64,000 nucleotides of DNA from Verrucomicrobiota bacterium (GTDB taxonomy: Bacteria > Verrucomicrobiota > Verrucomicrobiia > Opitutales > Puniceicoccaceae): the NCBI GenBank assembly GCA_038744685.1, contig JBCDMB010000010.1:40177-104176 (forward strand), given 5' to 3'. Under the pieces are notes generated by a model, which saw only the letters and a program-made list of their open reading frames with translations, made no database searches and was not told the DNA's origin. Numbering within the stretch: the first letter of the stretch is position 1; every line of letters starts with the position of its first letter. Of this stretch, positions 1-10,005 are shown in pieces. A program made the position numbers and the translations under genes.

Positions 1-1
1 C

Positions 2-160
2 GTGGAGGTCGCTGGGTCACAATTGTTCGGAGACACGGATGACACTTGTGAAAGCCGGAATGTGGTGGCGATAGATTCACCGGTTGTAAACAAATCACCG
101 AACCCTCTCGAATCTTCTCTTAACGAAGCAGACATTTGGTGGAGAAGAGATGAAAACTAG
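2..160 (+). CDS. 3' end of an unidentified upstream gene (partial)
   Basis: A reading frame is open from the left edge of the window to a TAG at 158-160, giving about 52 codons. The last residues are rich in Asp, Asn and Ser and end WWRRDEN. It overlaps the start of the rhombosortase gene by 11 bases, which suggests translational coupling if it is real. The family cannot be told from this fragment. A stretch of 52 open codons could occur by chance, so confidence is moderate to low. Confidence 0.4.
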   Translation: MEVAGSQLFGDTDDTCESRNVVAIDSPVVNKSPNPLESSLNEADIWWRRDEN

Positions 161-770
161 GATGATAGATTTAGGAAACGGGTCCCGTTACGGACTTTTT
201 CTCCTCCCAGCAATCCTCCTTGGCGGGTTCGCGACCCTTTTCCCGGGGTTCGCGTCGATGAACGCTCTCGCGCTGGCCAACGGACATTGGTGGACGCTTT
301 GGACGGGGCACTTTCTCCATTGGACTACTGGTCACCTGATCTGGGATTGGAGCCTATTCATGATCTGCCTCATGTTTCTCGCAAAAGGAGGCTGGAGGGT
401 ATGGGGCTGGATTGTAGTCGGGTTGCCGATCCTTGGGATAGGAATTTGGCTGGCTCGTCCCGAGATGTGGGAGTATCGCGGGTTATCGGGGATCGATACC
501 GTCCTCTTTGTGCGGGTTGCAATGGGGTTCTACGGATATCGCAAATGGCTCCCCCTTAGCGGCCTCGGCCTGAAAATCGCCTACGAGTTTCTGACAGTGC
601 AAACTATCTTCAGCGGTGATTTGGGAAGAAACAATGTTCCAGTACCGGAAATACATATGATGGGTCTATTTTTTGGACTGATCTGGTGCTGGGCGAGCAA
701 CAGGAATCATGTTACTGATCGACAGCACGAACATCTGATTCCTTCAAAATCTATTCCCGCCGAAGCCTGA
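150..770 (+). CDS. rrtA: Rhombosortase (rhomboid-family intramembrane serine protease)
   Basis: A 206-residue polytopic membrane protein of the rhomboid superfamily. Near residues 53-62 is GHFLHWTTGH with three histidines. The Ser of GLSG is at about residue 112 and the catalytic-type His of PEIHMMG at about 168, so the Ser/His dyad is intact. Short length, the GHFxH...H element and a C-terminal VPVPEIHMMG segment are hallmarks of rhombosortases, which process proteins carrying C-terminal GlyGly-CTERM anchors in the inner membrane. The start is an ATG preceded by GGTGGAGAAGAG. No GlyGly-CTERM substrate is seen in this window. The 3' end runs 20 bases into the convergent MFS gene. The family call is fairly sure; the substrate is inference. 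Confidence 0.75.
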   Translation: MKTRMIDLGNGSRYGLFLLPAILLGGFATLFPGFASMNALALANGHWWTLWTGHFLHWTTGHLIWDWSLFMICLMFLAKGGWRVWGWIVVGLPILGIGIWLARPEMWEYRGLSGIDTVLFVRVAMGFYGYRKWLPLSGLGLKIAYEFLTVQTIFSGDLGRNNVPVPEIHMMGLFFGLIWCWASNRNHVTDRQHEHLIPSKSIPAEA

Positions 771-2064
771 TTTTTGCGAGGATCAACAGAATCACCAGGG
801 TGCTAAGGAACCAAGGAGCAAAGAATTCGAGGGCTTCCCCGAAAGCTACATCACTTGATGCTCCTTCGCTCCTGAGTCTTTCAATGAGAAAACCGTAGAG
901 GAGAGACAGACCGCCGTAGCCAAGATTCATGGCGAGCCCGCGAAAACTAAGCACTGTGGCCCGATGCCGGGACTCCACTTCCCGGTTTAGGTAGTGGCTA
1001 AGGAAAAAGTCAGCGAAGCGCATTGAGACCATCGTGGTCACTGCAAACAGCAGCCCAACTTGCGGTAGAAGAAACGATAGACCAAAGAGCGACGCCGCCA
1101 ACCACGCTCCTAGTAGCAGTGTGTTTGTGAGAACGCTGAAATTTTCGACCATAAACCTCGCCACCCGCGGTAGGAAGAGGCCGAGAAGAGCAACCCCTGC
1201 TCCGATAATCCCGTAATAGGCCTCCGGAATCTGAATCAGGCGGAAGTACTCGCTCACCAGAGTTACGAAGACCCGCGAAACGCTGTCGAAAAAGAGGCCT
1301 CCAAAAATGAGAAGGAAAGGAATGGGTGAGCGAAGAATCCACAGTCCCGTTTGTAGGGTCGTTTTCCACGGAGCCGCTAGCGAGGGGTCATCGTGATCTG
1401 TTTGGGTTTTTGGCTCTATCATTCGGAAGGCGGCCCAAAGCGCTCCGAAAGCGGTGAGAAGATTCAGATAAAGGGGCCAACGGAGTGTGTCGTCCTGTTG
1501 CCATTCCCGCGTGAACCCGAACCATCCGGCCACTTTGCCAACCAGGTTGGGATCGTAGACCGCGGCGCCGACGATCATGGCGATAAAAAAGCCTACGCTT
1601 TGCAGCTTCATCAGTGCCTCGAGGACCCTCGGCCATTCCCCTTCCCTACCCCGTTCGGAGAGCGTGTCGTAGGCGAGCGCTTCATCGGCACCACTGGCGG
1701 CAGCCTCAGCGGCTCCGGACAAAATGCGGTTCACTAGAAAAATCCAAAAGAGCCATGGCGATGCCCCGATCGGAGCTAGGCAGATCAGGATCATTTCGAG
1801 GACCATCAGACAGCCTGCGATACGAACGAGCCGGCGCCTCCCCCAACGGTCTGCCAAAGCCCCCGAGGGAACCTCTGCGATAATAATGGTAGCGGCCCAG
1901 GCGGCGTTGAGAATGGCAAACTGTTCGAGGGTGAGCCCGAAATCCAGAAACAGGATCGTAAAGATGGGATAGTAGAACCGGGCGTTAAAAAGAACCCGGA
2001 AGGCAATAAACATCCGCACATTAGAGAGCCGTAGAATGCTCTCCGAGCTCCTACTTTCAGTCAT
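751..2064 (-). CDS. MFS transporter
   Basis: A 437-residue protein with about 12 hydrophobic segments. The loop-2/3 signature GALADRWGRRR lies at about residues 68-78, as in the major facilitator superfamily. Substrate cannot be read from the sequence. The family contains sugar, drug and metabolite exporters and importers. Its ATG overlaps the stop of the HAD phosphatase gene by four bases (ATGA), so the two form a translationally coupled leftward pair with the phosphatase first. A drug or metabolite efflux role would be a guess. Confidence 0.85.
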   Translation of the reverse strand: MTESRSSESILRLSNVRMFIAFRVLFNARFYYPIFTILFLDFGLTLEQFAILNAAWAATIIIAEVPSGALADRWGRRRLVRIAGCLMVLEMILICLAPIGASPWLFWIFLVNRILSGAAEAAASGADEALAYDTLSERGREGEWPRVLEALMKLQSVGFFIAMIVGAAVYDPNLVGKVAGWFGFTREWQQDDTLRWPLYLNLLTAFGALWAAFRMIEPKTQTDHDDPSLAAPWKTTLQTGLWILRSPIPFLLIFGGLFFDSVSRVFVTLVSEYFRLIQIPEAYYGIIGAGVALLGLFLPRVARFMVENFSVLTNTLLLGAWLAASLFGLSFLLPQVGLLFAVTTMVSMRFADFFLSHYLNREVESRHRATVLSFRGLAMNLGYGGLSLLYGFLIERLRSEGASSDVAFGEALEFFAPWFLSTLVILLILAKIRLRRE

Positions 2065-2708
2065 GAAAGTAGCCAGGCCTCGAGTTCCTCAAATCCTTCG
2101 ACGACGGGACACCCTGATTCTCGGAGGCGCTCAGCAGTGTGATGCCCGTGGGCAACCAGAAGACAGCTCACTCCCATGGCATTGGCGACTTCATGGTCGT
2201 GGAGAGTGTCTCCAATCAAAAGAGCGCGTGTAGGATCGACGCCCGAGGACTCGATCCAAGAGACTCCCCTCTCCTCTTTTCCATGAGCAAAAATGTCTGT
2301 CGCCCCTACCAGGTGCTCAAAGCAGTGTTCCAAACGGTAGACCCGAATAGACTCCTCCAGAGAGGATTGAAGGGCTGCTGAGAGAACGGATTGAGAGACT
2401 CCTCGTTCAAAAAGGTGGTTCAATAGCTCCTCTGAGCCTTCGTGGAGGGGACACTCGACGGACCTTTCGTTGTATCGGGCGATGAACTGATGAGAAGTTT
2501 TTTCGAAGCGCCCCGGCTCGGTAGGAAAGCCGAGTTCACGATAGAATTGCACGACGGGGAAGTTGAAAGTGGCCCGGTAATGGTCGTCGGTTATGGGCGG
2601 GAGTCCGTATTCGGCCATGATTTCGTTCAAAACGGACACACAGACTCCAGTGTCTGCGAGCAAGGTTCCATTCCAGTCCCAAATGAGGTGGTCCCACTTC
2701 TCTACCAT
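2061..2708 (-). CDS. HAD-superfamily hydrolase, phosphoglycolate-phosphatase-like
   Basis: A 215-residue haloacid dehalogenase-like hydrolase. Motif I is DWNGT at residues 11-15 (nucleophile Asp11), with Asn where most phosphatases have the second, acid/base Asp (DxDGT). Motif IV is present as LLIGDTLHDHEVA near residue 167. A helical cap with the Gph-like arrangement sits between them. It would remove phosphate from a small molecule in the cytoplasm; substrate unknown. It is the first gene of a coupled pair with the MFS transporter. The DWNGT variant occurs in some HAD subfamilies, so it may not abolish activity. Confidence 0.75.
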   Translation of the reverse strand: MVEKWDHLIWDWNGTLLADTGVCVSVLNEIMAEYGLPPITDDHYRATFNFPVVQFYRELGFPTEPGRFEKTSHQFIARYNERSVECPLHEGSEELLNHLFERGVSQSVLSAALQSSLEESIRVYRLEHCFEHLVGATDIFAHGKEERGVSWIESSGVDPTRALLIGDTLHDHEVANAMGVSCLLVAHGHHTAERLRESGCPVVEGFEELEAWLLS

Positions 2709-2789
2709 TCCTTATTGGTTGGAACTCTCTTTAGCCGCTGAGTCAAAGCATCGCTGCAGTTGGATATGATCGAAGAGCGTAAAAGTGGT

Positions 2790-2801
2790 GAACAAAAGAA
2801 C
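2790..2801 (+). promoter_or_regulatory. Possible SOS operator upstream of recA
   Basis: GAAC-AAAA-GAAC, a direct repeat with 4-base spacing, lies 55-66 bases before the chosen recA start and is followed by CATATT, a possible -10 element. LexA operators of several phyla contain GAAC/GTTC half-sites, as inverted or direct repeats. Assignment to LexA is inference and no lexA gene is in the window. Confidence 0.25.
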
Positions 2802-2855
2802 ATATTTCTTGCCTTTTGGGGGATGAACGGTCTTTTTGGGCAGAAAGGAAAAGTA

Positions 2856-3938
2856 ATGCCCAAACAACCACCCGCTAAAGAGAGTCAAAAGACAGGAAAT
2901 CGAGATCTCGATCTCGCGATTTCGAGCATCAACCGACAGTTCGGCGAGAACTCGCTGATTCGCCTAGGAGAGGCGAAGAATATGAACATCTCGACGATTT
3001 CGTCGGGATCAATTGCTCTCGACCTTGCTTTAGGAGTTGGCGGACTACCGCGGGGCCGTATTTGCGAGGTCTATGGTCCGGAGTCTTCAGGAAAGACCAC
3101 GCTTTGCCTAAGCTTGATTGCCGAGGCACAGCGAAATGGGGGTAACGCGGTCTTTATCGATGTAGAACATGCTCTTGACCCTCGATACGCGCGGACGGTC
3201 GGAGTAGATTTGGACAAACTAATGGTCTCACAGCCGGAATCTGGGGAAGACGCGCTCAATATTACCGAAACACTCATTCGCTCTGGTGCGATCGACATCA
3301 TCGTAATTGATTCGGTGGCTGCCCTTGTTTCCAAAAACGAGCTGGATGGCCAGATGGGCGATACGACCGTTGGGTTACAAGCTCGCATGATGAGTCAGGC
3401 GATGCGGCGGCTTACGGCGGCGATCAGCAAGACGAACTGTCTCTGTCTGTTCACAAACCAGATTCGGGAGAAAATCGGAGTCATGTTCGGCAGTCCAGAG
3501 ACTCAACCCGGTGGTCGCGCTCTTAAGTTTTTCTCTTCCGTCCGGATGGACATCCGGAGAATTGGGCAAATCAAGGAGCCATCGGGCAAGGTGGTCGGCA
3601 ACCGGACTCGCGTGAAAGTGGTGAAAAACAAAGTTGCCGCACCGTTCACGGAATGTGAGTTTGATATCGTCTACAACGAGGGAATTTCGCGCTCCGGCTC
3701 ACTGATTGATCTGGGCGTCGAGCAGAAGATTCTCGAGAAAAAGGGTGCCTGGATATCCTACAACGGCGACTTAATTGGTCAGGGGAGAGAAGCCGCGAAA
3801 ACCTATTTGCGAGAGAATCCAGAGTTGATGGACGAGCTGACCGCGAAAATTCGGGAAGGAGTCAAGGTTGAGGTGGGTAACGTTCTTGCCGGAGGTGACG
3901 ACAAGGAACTGAATGGATCAGAACCGGAAAAGAAGTAG
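2856..3938 (+). CDS. recA: Recombinase RecA
   Basis: RecA, the ATP-dependent strand-exchange protein and SOS co-protease. Walker A GPESSGKT lies at about residues 74-81 and Walker B is around [14 protein letters not shown]. The L1/L2 regions and the conserved QMGD segment are present. The frame is open further upstream, to a TTG at 2760, but the ATG at 2856 is preceded by AAAGGAAAA at good spacing and gives 360 residues, close to the usual 340-360. The upstream in-frame codons do not look like RecA. The C-terminal tail is rich in Asp, Glu and Lys, as usual. It is transcribed alone; mnmE begins 139 bases downstream. Confidence 0.97.
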   Translation: MPKQPPAKESQKTGNRDLDLAISSINRQFGENSLIRLGEAKNMNISTISSGSIALDLALGVGGLPRGRICEVYGPESSGKTTLCLSLIAEAQRNGGNAVFIDVEHALDPRYARTVGVDLDKLMVSQPESGEDALNITETLIRSGAIDIIVIDSVAALVSKNELDGQMGDTTVGLQARMMSQAMRRLTAAISKTNCLCLFTNQIREKIGVMFGSPETQPGGRALKFFSSVRMDIRRIGQIKEPSGKVVGNRTRVKVVKNKVAAPFTECEFDIVYNEGISRSGSLIDLGVEQKILEKKGAWISYNGDLIGQGREAAKTYLRENPELMDELTAKIREGVKVEVGNVLAGGDDKELNGSEPEKK

Positions 3939-4077
3939 ATCTTTGGGCAGAGTTAAATTTGGTAAATCATTGATTGACAATAGTTAATAGATGATTTGGC
4001 GAACTAAAAAGTCGCCGGAAGAATGACGGATTCATTTTTCTCTTCCATGGCTTTCATCGGTGATTAAGTAGATCCCC

Positions 4078-5433
4078 GTGAATGACACTTTTCATGCGCT
4101 CGCGACGGTGCCGGGGACTTCAGCTATTGGGGTCATTCGAGTGACGGGTTCAAAAGTCGTTGAGTTGATCCGGGGTTCTTTGGATGTTGATGTGTCCGAA
4201 AAAGCGTTTCGCAAAGCGATTCTGGGAACCTATCGTGTAATCAGCGGAACACCGGTGGATCAGGTGCTGTGGACTTACTTCCCACCCTACTCTTCTTATA
4301 CCGGGCGGGATTTGGTCGAGATTTCCTGCCATGGAAATATGTTCCTCGTGGAACAAATCCTCTGGGATTTGGAGAGGCGGGGTTCGCGCCCAGCGGAACC
4401 AGGAGAGTTTACGAAAACGGCATTTCTTGAGGGCCGGATGGACCTGTCTCAAGCAGAGGCGGTCGCAGATTTGATTGCAGCTCGGAGTGAGGCTGCAGTG
4501 CTGGCTGCCCAGAAACAGCTGGCTGGTGGACTAGGCCATGAGATCGAGTCCTGCGTTTCCAGAATCCTATCGGTTCTCGCCGAGATCGAAGCTTACATTG
4601 ATTTTCCTGAGGAGGACCTCCCGGGAGAGACTACCGATGGTCCGCGAAAGGAGCTGGCAGTGCTCATCTCGCGACTTGGGGAAATGATAGCTACCGGACG
4701 CCAGCGTGAGCTTCTTCACCGCGGCATTCGGACAGTTCTTCTCGGGGAGGTGAATGCTGGAAAAAGCAGTTTGCTGAATCGGCTTCTGGGAGAAGAGCGG
4801 GCGATAGTAAGCGCTACCCCTGGTACAACCCGTGATTTTCTTGAGGACTCCTTTACTCTTGGCCGTTTTTGTATCCAAATTTTTGATACGGCGGGGATTA
4901 GGGAATCTGCGGACGAAATCGAAAGAGAAGGCGTGCGACGGACACAACGTCTTGCGGGAAACGCAGATTTCAATTTGGTGGTGATGGACGGAACGGAGGA
5001 TTGCCCTACCCTTCCCCCTGAAATTCAAGCAGGTTTCACGGAAGAGAACACGCTACTGGTTTTCAACAAGTGTGATTTGCCCGAATTCTCAATGAATCCG
5101 AGTTTCTATCCGCAGTTGCGACGAGTGAGTCTGTCGGCAACTGAAGGAATGGGCGTAAGTGACTTTCTTTCAATTTGGGAATCGATGATTCGTGAGGATA
5201 TGCTCAAGGGTGCTGAGGATCGTGTTCTCTACAACCAGCGGCACATAGGATATTTGAAGGAATGTCAGACAGCACTGGAGCGCGCCCGCCTGGCGTTGCA
5301 GGAAAAGACTTCTACAGAATATGTGGCTCCGGAGTTACGGGATGCGTTAGACGCATTGGGGTCGATTGTCGGAACCGTTGACAACGAAGCTATGTTGGAT
5401 GTTCTCTTCGGAGAATTCTGTATAGGTAAATGA
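4078..5433 (+). CDS. mnmE: tRNA uridine-5-carboxymethylaminomethyl(34) synthesis GTPase MnmE
   Basis: MnmE (TrmE), the GTPase that with MnmG installs the 5-carboxymethylaminomethyl group on wobble U34 of certain tRNAs. 451 residues, starting with GTG. The N-terminal formyl-tetrahydrofolate-binding domain comes first. The G domain starts near residue 220: G1 GEVNAGKS (223-230), then TTRD, DTAGI and NKCD. The helical domain ends in the diagnostic C-terminal CIGK with the catalytic Cys. The last four bases overlap mnmG (ATGA), coupling translation of the two partners. Confidence 0.97.
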   Translation: MNDTFHALATVPGTSAIGVIRVTGSKVVELIRGSLDVDVSEKAFRKAILGTYRVISGTPVDQVLWTYFPPYSSYTGRDLVEISCHGNMFLVEQILWDLERRGSRPAEPGEFTKTAFLEGRMDLSQAEAVADLIAARSEAAVLAAQKQLAGGLGHEIESCVSRILSVLAEIEAYIDFPEEDLPGETTDGPRKELAVLISRLGEMIATGRQRELLHRGIRTVLLGEVNAGKSSLLNRLLGEERAIVSATPGTTRDFLEDSFTLGRFCIQIFDTAGIRESADEIEREGVRRTQRLAGNADFNLVVMDGTEDCPTLPPEIQAGFTEENTLLVFNKCDLPEFSMNPSFYPQLRRVSLSATEGMGVSDFLSIWESMIREDMLKGAEDRVLYNQRHIGYLKECQTALERARLALQEKTSTEYVAPELRDALDALGSIVGTVDNEAMLDVLFGEFCIGK

Positions 5434-7298
5434 GCGTAGCGTTGCGGTATGGGACTTCGTGTCCCTACGAAGTAATTGTATGCGGAGCCGGCCACGCGGG
5501 CTGCGAGGCTGCGCTTGCGGCCGCAAGGCGCGGAGGAGACACCTTACTTTTGACCGGAAATCTGGATACAGTTGCTCAGATGAGTTGTAATCCAGCAATT
5601 GGTGGTCAGGCGAAGGGTCACATGGTTCGGGAAATCGATGCACTTGGTGGAGAAATGGCTGTGAATGCGGACACCACCGCAATCCAGTTTAAGCTTCTCA
5701 ATTCATCGAAGGGACCTGCGGTACGGGCTCCGCGGGCGCAATGCGATAAGAAGGCTTACCAGTTCAGGATGAAGCAAACCCTGGAGTGGCAGAGTAACTT
5801 GACCTGTTTTCAGGCGCTGGTGACATCGCTGATTTTTCGCAGCGGCCGGGTTGTGGGTGTAAGGACGAATCTAGGCGTTGAGTTTTACGGCCAATCAGTG
5901 GTCGTCACCACGGGAACGTTTTTGCGTGGGTTGATGCATATCGGTGAAAATCAAAACAAAGGTGGGCGACTGGGTGATTTCTCCGCAGAAGGATTATCCG
6001 GAAGCTTTGCGGAGGCGGGCATCGAACTGGATCGCTTTAAAACGGGAACTCCACCCAGAATCCTAGGCAACTCCTTGGACTTTTCTCGATTGAAGGAGCA
6101 GCCAGGTGATTCTGAACCCACGTTTTTTGCCTTTTATGATACGCGGTCCGACGCGGATTTGTTCCACGTGGAACAATCGGGCGAAACCCGTGCGGGATGG
6201 GTTCCTGGGTCGGAATCTGTTTCCTGCTGGATGACTGAGACGACCGCTGGGACGGAACAGTTGATCCGAGAGAATCTGCACAGGTCACCACTTTACGGTG
6301 GGGAAATTCAAGGCGTGGGCCCAAGATACTGCCCGAGCATCGAAGATAAAATTGTAAAGTTTGCAGACAAGGAGTCTCACCGGCTTTTTCTTGAACCTGA
6401 AGGCCTTCATACGAGCGAGTGGTATGTAAACGGTCTCTCGACGAGTTTACCGTTCGACATTCAAGCCGAAATGCTTCGCACAATCCCTGGGATGGAATCC
6501 GTTGAGATGTTGCGACCTGCCTATGCCGTAGAGTACGATTTTGCTCCACCTACCCAGCTTTACCCGAGTCTCGAATCCAAGAAGGTTGAACGTCTCTTTT
6601 TCGCGGGACAAATCAACGGAACCTCTGGATACGAAGAAGCAGCAGGGCAGGGGTTGATCGCAGGAGTGAACGCGATTGCAAGGGTGAGGGAAGAGGAACC
6701 CCTGGTCCTGGACCGCCAGCAGGCCTACATTGGAGTTCTTATTGATGACCTCGTGACGAAGGGGACCAATGAGCCATACCGTATGTTCACAAGCAGGGCA
6801 GAGTTTCGCCTCCTTCTCAACATGGACTCCGCTGAAATTCGTCTGGTGGATGCTGCAAAGCAGTACGGGTTGGTGCAATCAGACCGGCTTTCTCGCATGG
6901 AAGAGAAAAAGAAACGGGTTCTCGGCAACGTGGAGAGGTTTGAAAACGAGCGGGATGCTTTCGGAACCTGGGGAGATCGAATCCGTCGAGGTGCACAGAT
7001 GGTAGAGTTTCCAGAGTCTCTCCAGTGGAGTTCTGCAGAAACCGCGGAATTGGATTATCGCATTCGATACCGGGGTTATCTGGAGCGAGAAGCAAGAGAA
7101 GTGGAGAAGTTTAGGAATCTCGACTCGATAAAAATTCCAGAAAGTGTTGAATATCAACAAGTAAAAGGACTCAAAAAAGAAAGTGGACAGAAACTTCAAG
7201 CCGTCCGTCCAAGGACTCTCGGCCAAGCCCTTCGAATCAGTGGGGTGAGTCCGGCCGATGTTTCGATTCTACAAGTGTTTCTCAAGCGGAACCCATAG
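5430..7298 (+). CDS. mnmG: tRNA uridine-5-carboxymethylaminomethyl(34) synthesis enzyme MnmG
   Basis: MnmG (GidA), the FAD/NADH-dependent partner of MnmE. 622 residues, the normal length. The dinucleotide-binding motif GAGHAG is at residues 19-24, followed by the family signatures [12 protein letters not shown] and [17 protein letters not shown]. The C-terminal helical region binds MnmE and tRNA. It starts inside the mnmE stop codon. The rsmG, parA and parB genes that often follow mnmG are absent here. An 84-base spacer leads to the response regulator gene. Confidence 0.97.
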   Translation: MSVALRYGTSCPYEVIVCGAGHAGCEAALAAARRGGDTLLLTGNLDTVAQMSCNPAIGGQAKGHMVREIDALGGEMAVNADTTAIQFKLLNSSKGPAVRAPRAQCDKKAYQFRMKQTLEWQSNLTCFQALVTSLIFRSGRVVGVRTNLGVEFYGQSVVVTTGTFLRGLMHIGENQNKGGRLGDFSAEGLSGSFAEAGIELDRFKTGTPPRILGNSLDFSRLKEQPGDSEPTFFAFYDTRSDADLFHVEQSGETRAGWVPGSESVSCWMTETTAGTEQLIRENLHRSPLYGGEIQGVGPRYCPSIEDKIVKFADKESHRLFLEPEGLHTSEWYVNGLSTSLPFDIQAEMLRTIPGMESVEMLRPAYAVEYDFAPPTQLYPSLESKKVERLFFAGQINGTSGYEEAAGQGLIAGVNAIARVREEEPLVLDRQQAYIGVLIDDLVTKGTNEPYRMFTSRAEFRLLLNMDSAEIRLVDAAKQYGLVQSDRLSRMEEKKKRVLGNVERFENERDAFGTWGDRIRRGAQMVEFPESLQWSSAETAELDYRIRYRGYLEREAREVEKFRNLDSIKIPESVEYQQVKGLKKESGQKLQAVRPRTLGQALRISGVSPADVSILQVFLKRNP

Positions 7299-7382
7299 TT
7301 TCTGGATTGTGACAATCAAGCAGGCGTATGCACTTGCTTTTTTCTTTGGTCAGAGCTTTCACTGGGGGAGACTTGGGTCCCT

Positions 7383-8099
7383 ATGAGTGTAGAAGTGCCT
7401 GCAAAGATTTTGGTGGTCGATGATGAAACCGACGCGACCGATTTGCTGTCTTATCAGCTTGAGAGTGCAGGTTTCACCCCGAAAATCACAAACCAGTCGG
7501 AAAAGGCCATTTCACTGGCCAGAGAATTCTGTCCTGACCTCATTCTCCTCGATGTGATGATGCCGGGACTGAGTGGTCTGCAAATTTCTCATGCCCTGAA
7601 GGCAGATGAGGCTCTCTCCCGTATTCCGGTGATCCTCTTGACTGCGAGGGGTGAACCTGAGGACCGAATCAAGGGTCTTGAAACAGGGGTGGATGACTAC
7701 TTGGCCAAACCTTTCGACTCTAGAGAATTGATTCTCCGAATCCGTGCGGTCTTGAAAAGGGCAGGGGAAGCAAAATCTGCCAATTCGAGGGAGGTAAGGC
7801 TTGGTAAACTATTGGCAGACAAAGATTTAAATCAGGTTGTAGTCGATGGAGAGATCGTGATGTTGACTCTTACGGAGTTTAAGTTGCTACAGCTCTTGAT
7901 GGAAAACCCACAGGAGGTGTTTTCCAGAGAAGTTCTTCTCTCGAAGGTGTGGAATTACGAAAGCGACACGGAAACCCGGACGGTTGACACTCATGTCAGG
8001 CGTTTACGGGAGAAGCTGGGGGTTTATGCAGGAATGATCGAGACAGTCCGGGGGATAGGGTATCGAATGGTCGATATCAATCTGTCTGTCGAACAGTAA
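7383..8099 (+). CDS. PhoB/OmpR-type response regulator
   Basis: A 238-residue DNA-binding response regulator. The N-terminal receiver domain has the acidic pair DD near residues 13-14, phospho-acceptor Asp57 (LLDVMMPG) and Lys109 (AKPFD). The C-terminal winged helix is of OmpR/PhoB type, with TVDTHVRRLREKLG and a terminal RGIGYRM. The histidine kinase follows after 21 bases, so they are a cognate pair. Similarity of pair organisation to PhoB/PhoR suggests phosphate sensing, but no pho or pst gene is adjacent, so the stimulus is unproven. Confidence 0.92.
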   Translation: MSVEVPAKILVVDDETDATDLLSYQLESAGFTPKITNQSEKAISLAREFCPDLILLDVMMPGLSGLQISHALKADEALSRIPVILLTARGEPEDRIKGLETGVDDYLAKPFDSRELILRIRAVLKRAGEAKSANSREVRLGKLLADKDLNQVVVDGEIVMLTLTEFKLLQLLMENPQEVFSREVLLSKVWNYESDTETRTVDTHVRRLREKLGVYAGMIETVRGIGYRMVDINLSVEQ

Positions 8100-8120
8100 T
8101 TCCATTCCAGGAGACTCCCA

Positions 8121-9413
8121 TTGTTAACGACGGTTCTAATCGCTGCGATTGTCCTGCTTGTTTGGTTCTACGAGCGGCGCTGGCGTAGGATTAGGCGCAT
8201 CATCCGGGAGCTGGGCGATTCTATTGATGCGGATCGAGAGCTTCTAATGGACGGAGAAAAAACGCTTTCACGAAAGTCAGGTCTTAGCCAGCTAATGACA
8301 ACTATCGGGGTAAAGATGGAGGAGCGAATGCGCCTGCAGGAACAAAGCACGTCCCAGATGGAACAGATCGATACGACTTTCCGCAACATGCGTGAAGGGG
8401 CGGTCGTAATTGACGGAGAGAATCGAATTTTGGTCTCTAACCGGTCGGCGGACCGCCTTTTGAATGAGGGGCTTCCCATGGTAGGTAGAAGGGTCGAACG
8501 TTTTGTTCACCACCCCTCATTTCTTGATCTCGTCAGAGAGGTGGGGGAGGAGAACAAATATGGGTATCGCCAGATTGAAGTCGATCTCATGGGCAGAACG
8601 GCATGGCTGGAGATATCGGGAGCCTCGCTCGACTCTGGAAGTGGAGAAGGTCTAAGCCTTTACTTAATCAATGACATCACCCGACTGAAGAAACTGGAGG
8701 CGATCCGCAGGGACTTTGCAGCGAATGTTTCTCACGAACTTCGAACACCGATTACGATAATCAAGGGATTTGCGGAAACGTTGTACGAAGATGGAGCTTC
8801 GTTAAGCGAAACTCAAAAGACATCATTTGTAGAAAAGATTCACCGGAACACCGAACGACTCCACAGGCTGGTCGAAGATCTTTTGAGCCTTTCCCGCCTC
8901 GAGTCACGGACCTTGGAGTTGAATAAGGAACGGGTCGATTTAGTGTCTGAGGTTCGCACCTTCACGGAAGAGTTCAGAAAGCCGAAGAGTGCCACGGCTG
9001 ATCTTAAACTAGATTGCCCGTCAGACCCGGTTTGGGTCGAACTGGACCGGACCTACCTAAACCGCGTTTTGAGTAATCTTGTGGAAAACGCTTTTAAGCA
9101 CGGCATTTCGTGTAGCTTCGTGGAGATTGGTATCGAAGAAGACGTTGATCGAGGAGTAGTTGAAGTGACTGTGACGGATGATGGGGTAGGGGTGCCAGAA
9201 CGGGCGCGGGATCGAATCTTCCAACGCTTCTATCGGTTGGACAAGGGCCGGTCTACTCGAACTGGCGGAACTGGACTTGGGTTGAGCATAGTTCGCCATG
9301 CTCTTTTGGCTCATGGTGGTAACGTGCGGGTAATGCCGGTTCTCCCCCATGGGACGAGGTTTATTTGCGTTTTTCCTAAAACAACCCGGTCTCCGGAGGA
9401 AATTGTTGAGTGA
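8121..9413 (+). CDS. PhoR-like sensor histidine kinase
   Basis: A 430-residue membrane sensor kinase with a TTG start preceded by CAGGAGAC. One N-terminal transmembrane helix is followed by a basic stretch, a linker, a PAS-like domain (about residues 85-190) and a HisKA domain with phospho-acceptor His205 in NVSHELRTP. The HATPase domain has an N box (NLVENAFKHG), DDGVGVP and TGGTGLGLSIV. There is no large periplasmic sensor domain, as in PhoR. It is co-transcribed with the response regulator. Its last bases contain the ribosome-binding site of trmB. Confidence 0.92.
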   Translation: MLTTVLIAAIVLLVWFYERRWRRIRRIIRELGDSIDADRELLMDGEKTLSRKSGLSQLMTTIGVKMEERMRLQEQSTSQMEQIDTTFRNMREGAVVIDGENRILVSNRSADRLLNEGLPMVGRRVERFVHHPSFLDLVREVGEENKYGYRQIEVDLMGRTAWLEISGASLDSGSGEGLSLYLINDITRLKKLEAIRRDFAANVSHELRTPITIIKGFAETLYEDGASLSETQKTSFVEKIHRNTERLHRLVEDLLSLSRLESRTLELNKERVDLVSEVRTFTEEFRKPKSATADLKLDCPSDPVWVELDRTYLNRVLSNLVENAFKHGISCSFVEIGIEEDVDRGVVEVTVTDDGVGVPERARDRIFQRFYRLDKGRSTRTGGTGLGLSIVRHALLAHGGNVRVMPVLPHGTRFICVFPKTTRSPEEIVE

Positions 9414-10005
9414 CTCCGGGAGAGCGCTGGCAGAGGCCAAACGAACGGCAAGGCTGTCAGAATTGAAGTGCACCCTTGAGGGATTTCTTTCGGAGGAAAA
9501 GCGGAGGGTGATTTTGGAATTGGGTTGTGGGCACGGTCATTGGCTTACCTCCCTGGCTGGGCTCCGCCCCAATGAATTGATGGTCGGTGTGGATTTGATC
9601 TCGCGTCGCATTCGGCTCGCGAGGGAAAAGCAGGAAAAGCGTGGTTTGGAAAATGTCCTTTTTCTGAAGGCAGAGGGAACGGAAATATTAGAGGCGTGGC
9701 CCAAGCAAAATCCGGTGGCTCAGGTTTTCCTTCTGCACCCCGATCCTTGGCCAAAGAAGAGGCATGCGAAAAACAGGATGACCGGAGAGAAATTTCTCAC
9801 CCGGATCGCTCGGGTAATGGGGGAAGGGGGAGAGATTTATTTTCGAACAGACGATCCCGAATTCTTTTCCTGGAGCAAGGATTCGTTCGCAAACCACCCA
9901 GACTGGCGCCTTGTAGATCTACCGTGGCCTCACGAAGCTGGAAGCTACTTCAAAGACTTGCTGGGAGTCCACGGTGCTCTAACGGCTACGCGGACGATGA
10001 GTTAA
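9406..10005 (+). CDS. trmB: tRNA (guanine-N7-)-methyltransferase TrmB
   Basis: Methylates G46 of tRNA variable loops using SAM. The SAM site is ELGCGHGHWL, and the family-specific HPDPWPKKRHAKNR is followed by GGEIYFRTDD. The frame is open back to 9349 inside the kinase gene, but GGAGGA at 9395-9400 points to the TTG at 9406 (or 9403), giving 199 residues starting near SDSGRALAEAKR. It overlaps the kinase stop by 8 bases and its 3' end overlaps the convergent PBP2 gene by 27 bases. The enzyme assignment is firm; the start is a choice. Confidence 0.93.
   Translation: MSDSGRALAEAKRTARLSELKCTLEGFLSEEKRRVILELGCGHGHWLTSLAGLRPNELMVGVDLISRRIRLAREKQEKRGLENVLFLKAEGTEILEAWPKQNPVAQVFLLHPDPWPKKRHAKNRMTGEKFLTRIARVMGEGGEIYFRTDDPEFFSWSKDSFANHPDWRLVDLPWPHEAGSYFKDLLGVHGALTATRTMS

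Noticed and set aside
2760..2855. N-terminal extension of RecA from a TTG
   Set aside because: Residues before the ATG at 2856 do not look like RecA, and the ATG has a good ribosome-binding site. Typical length is met without them.
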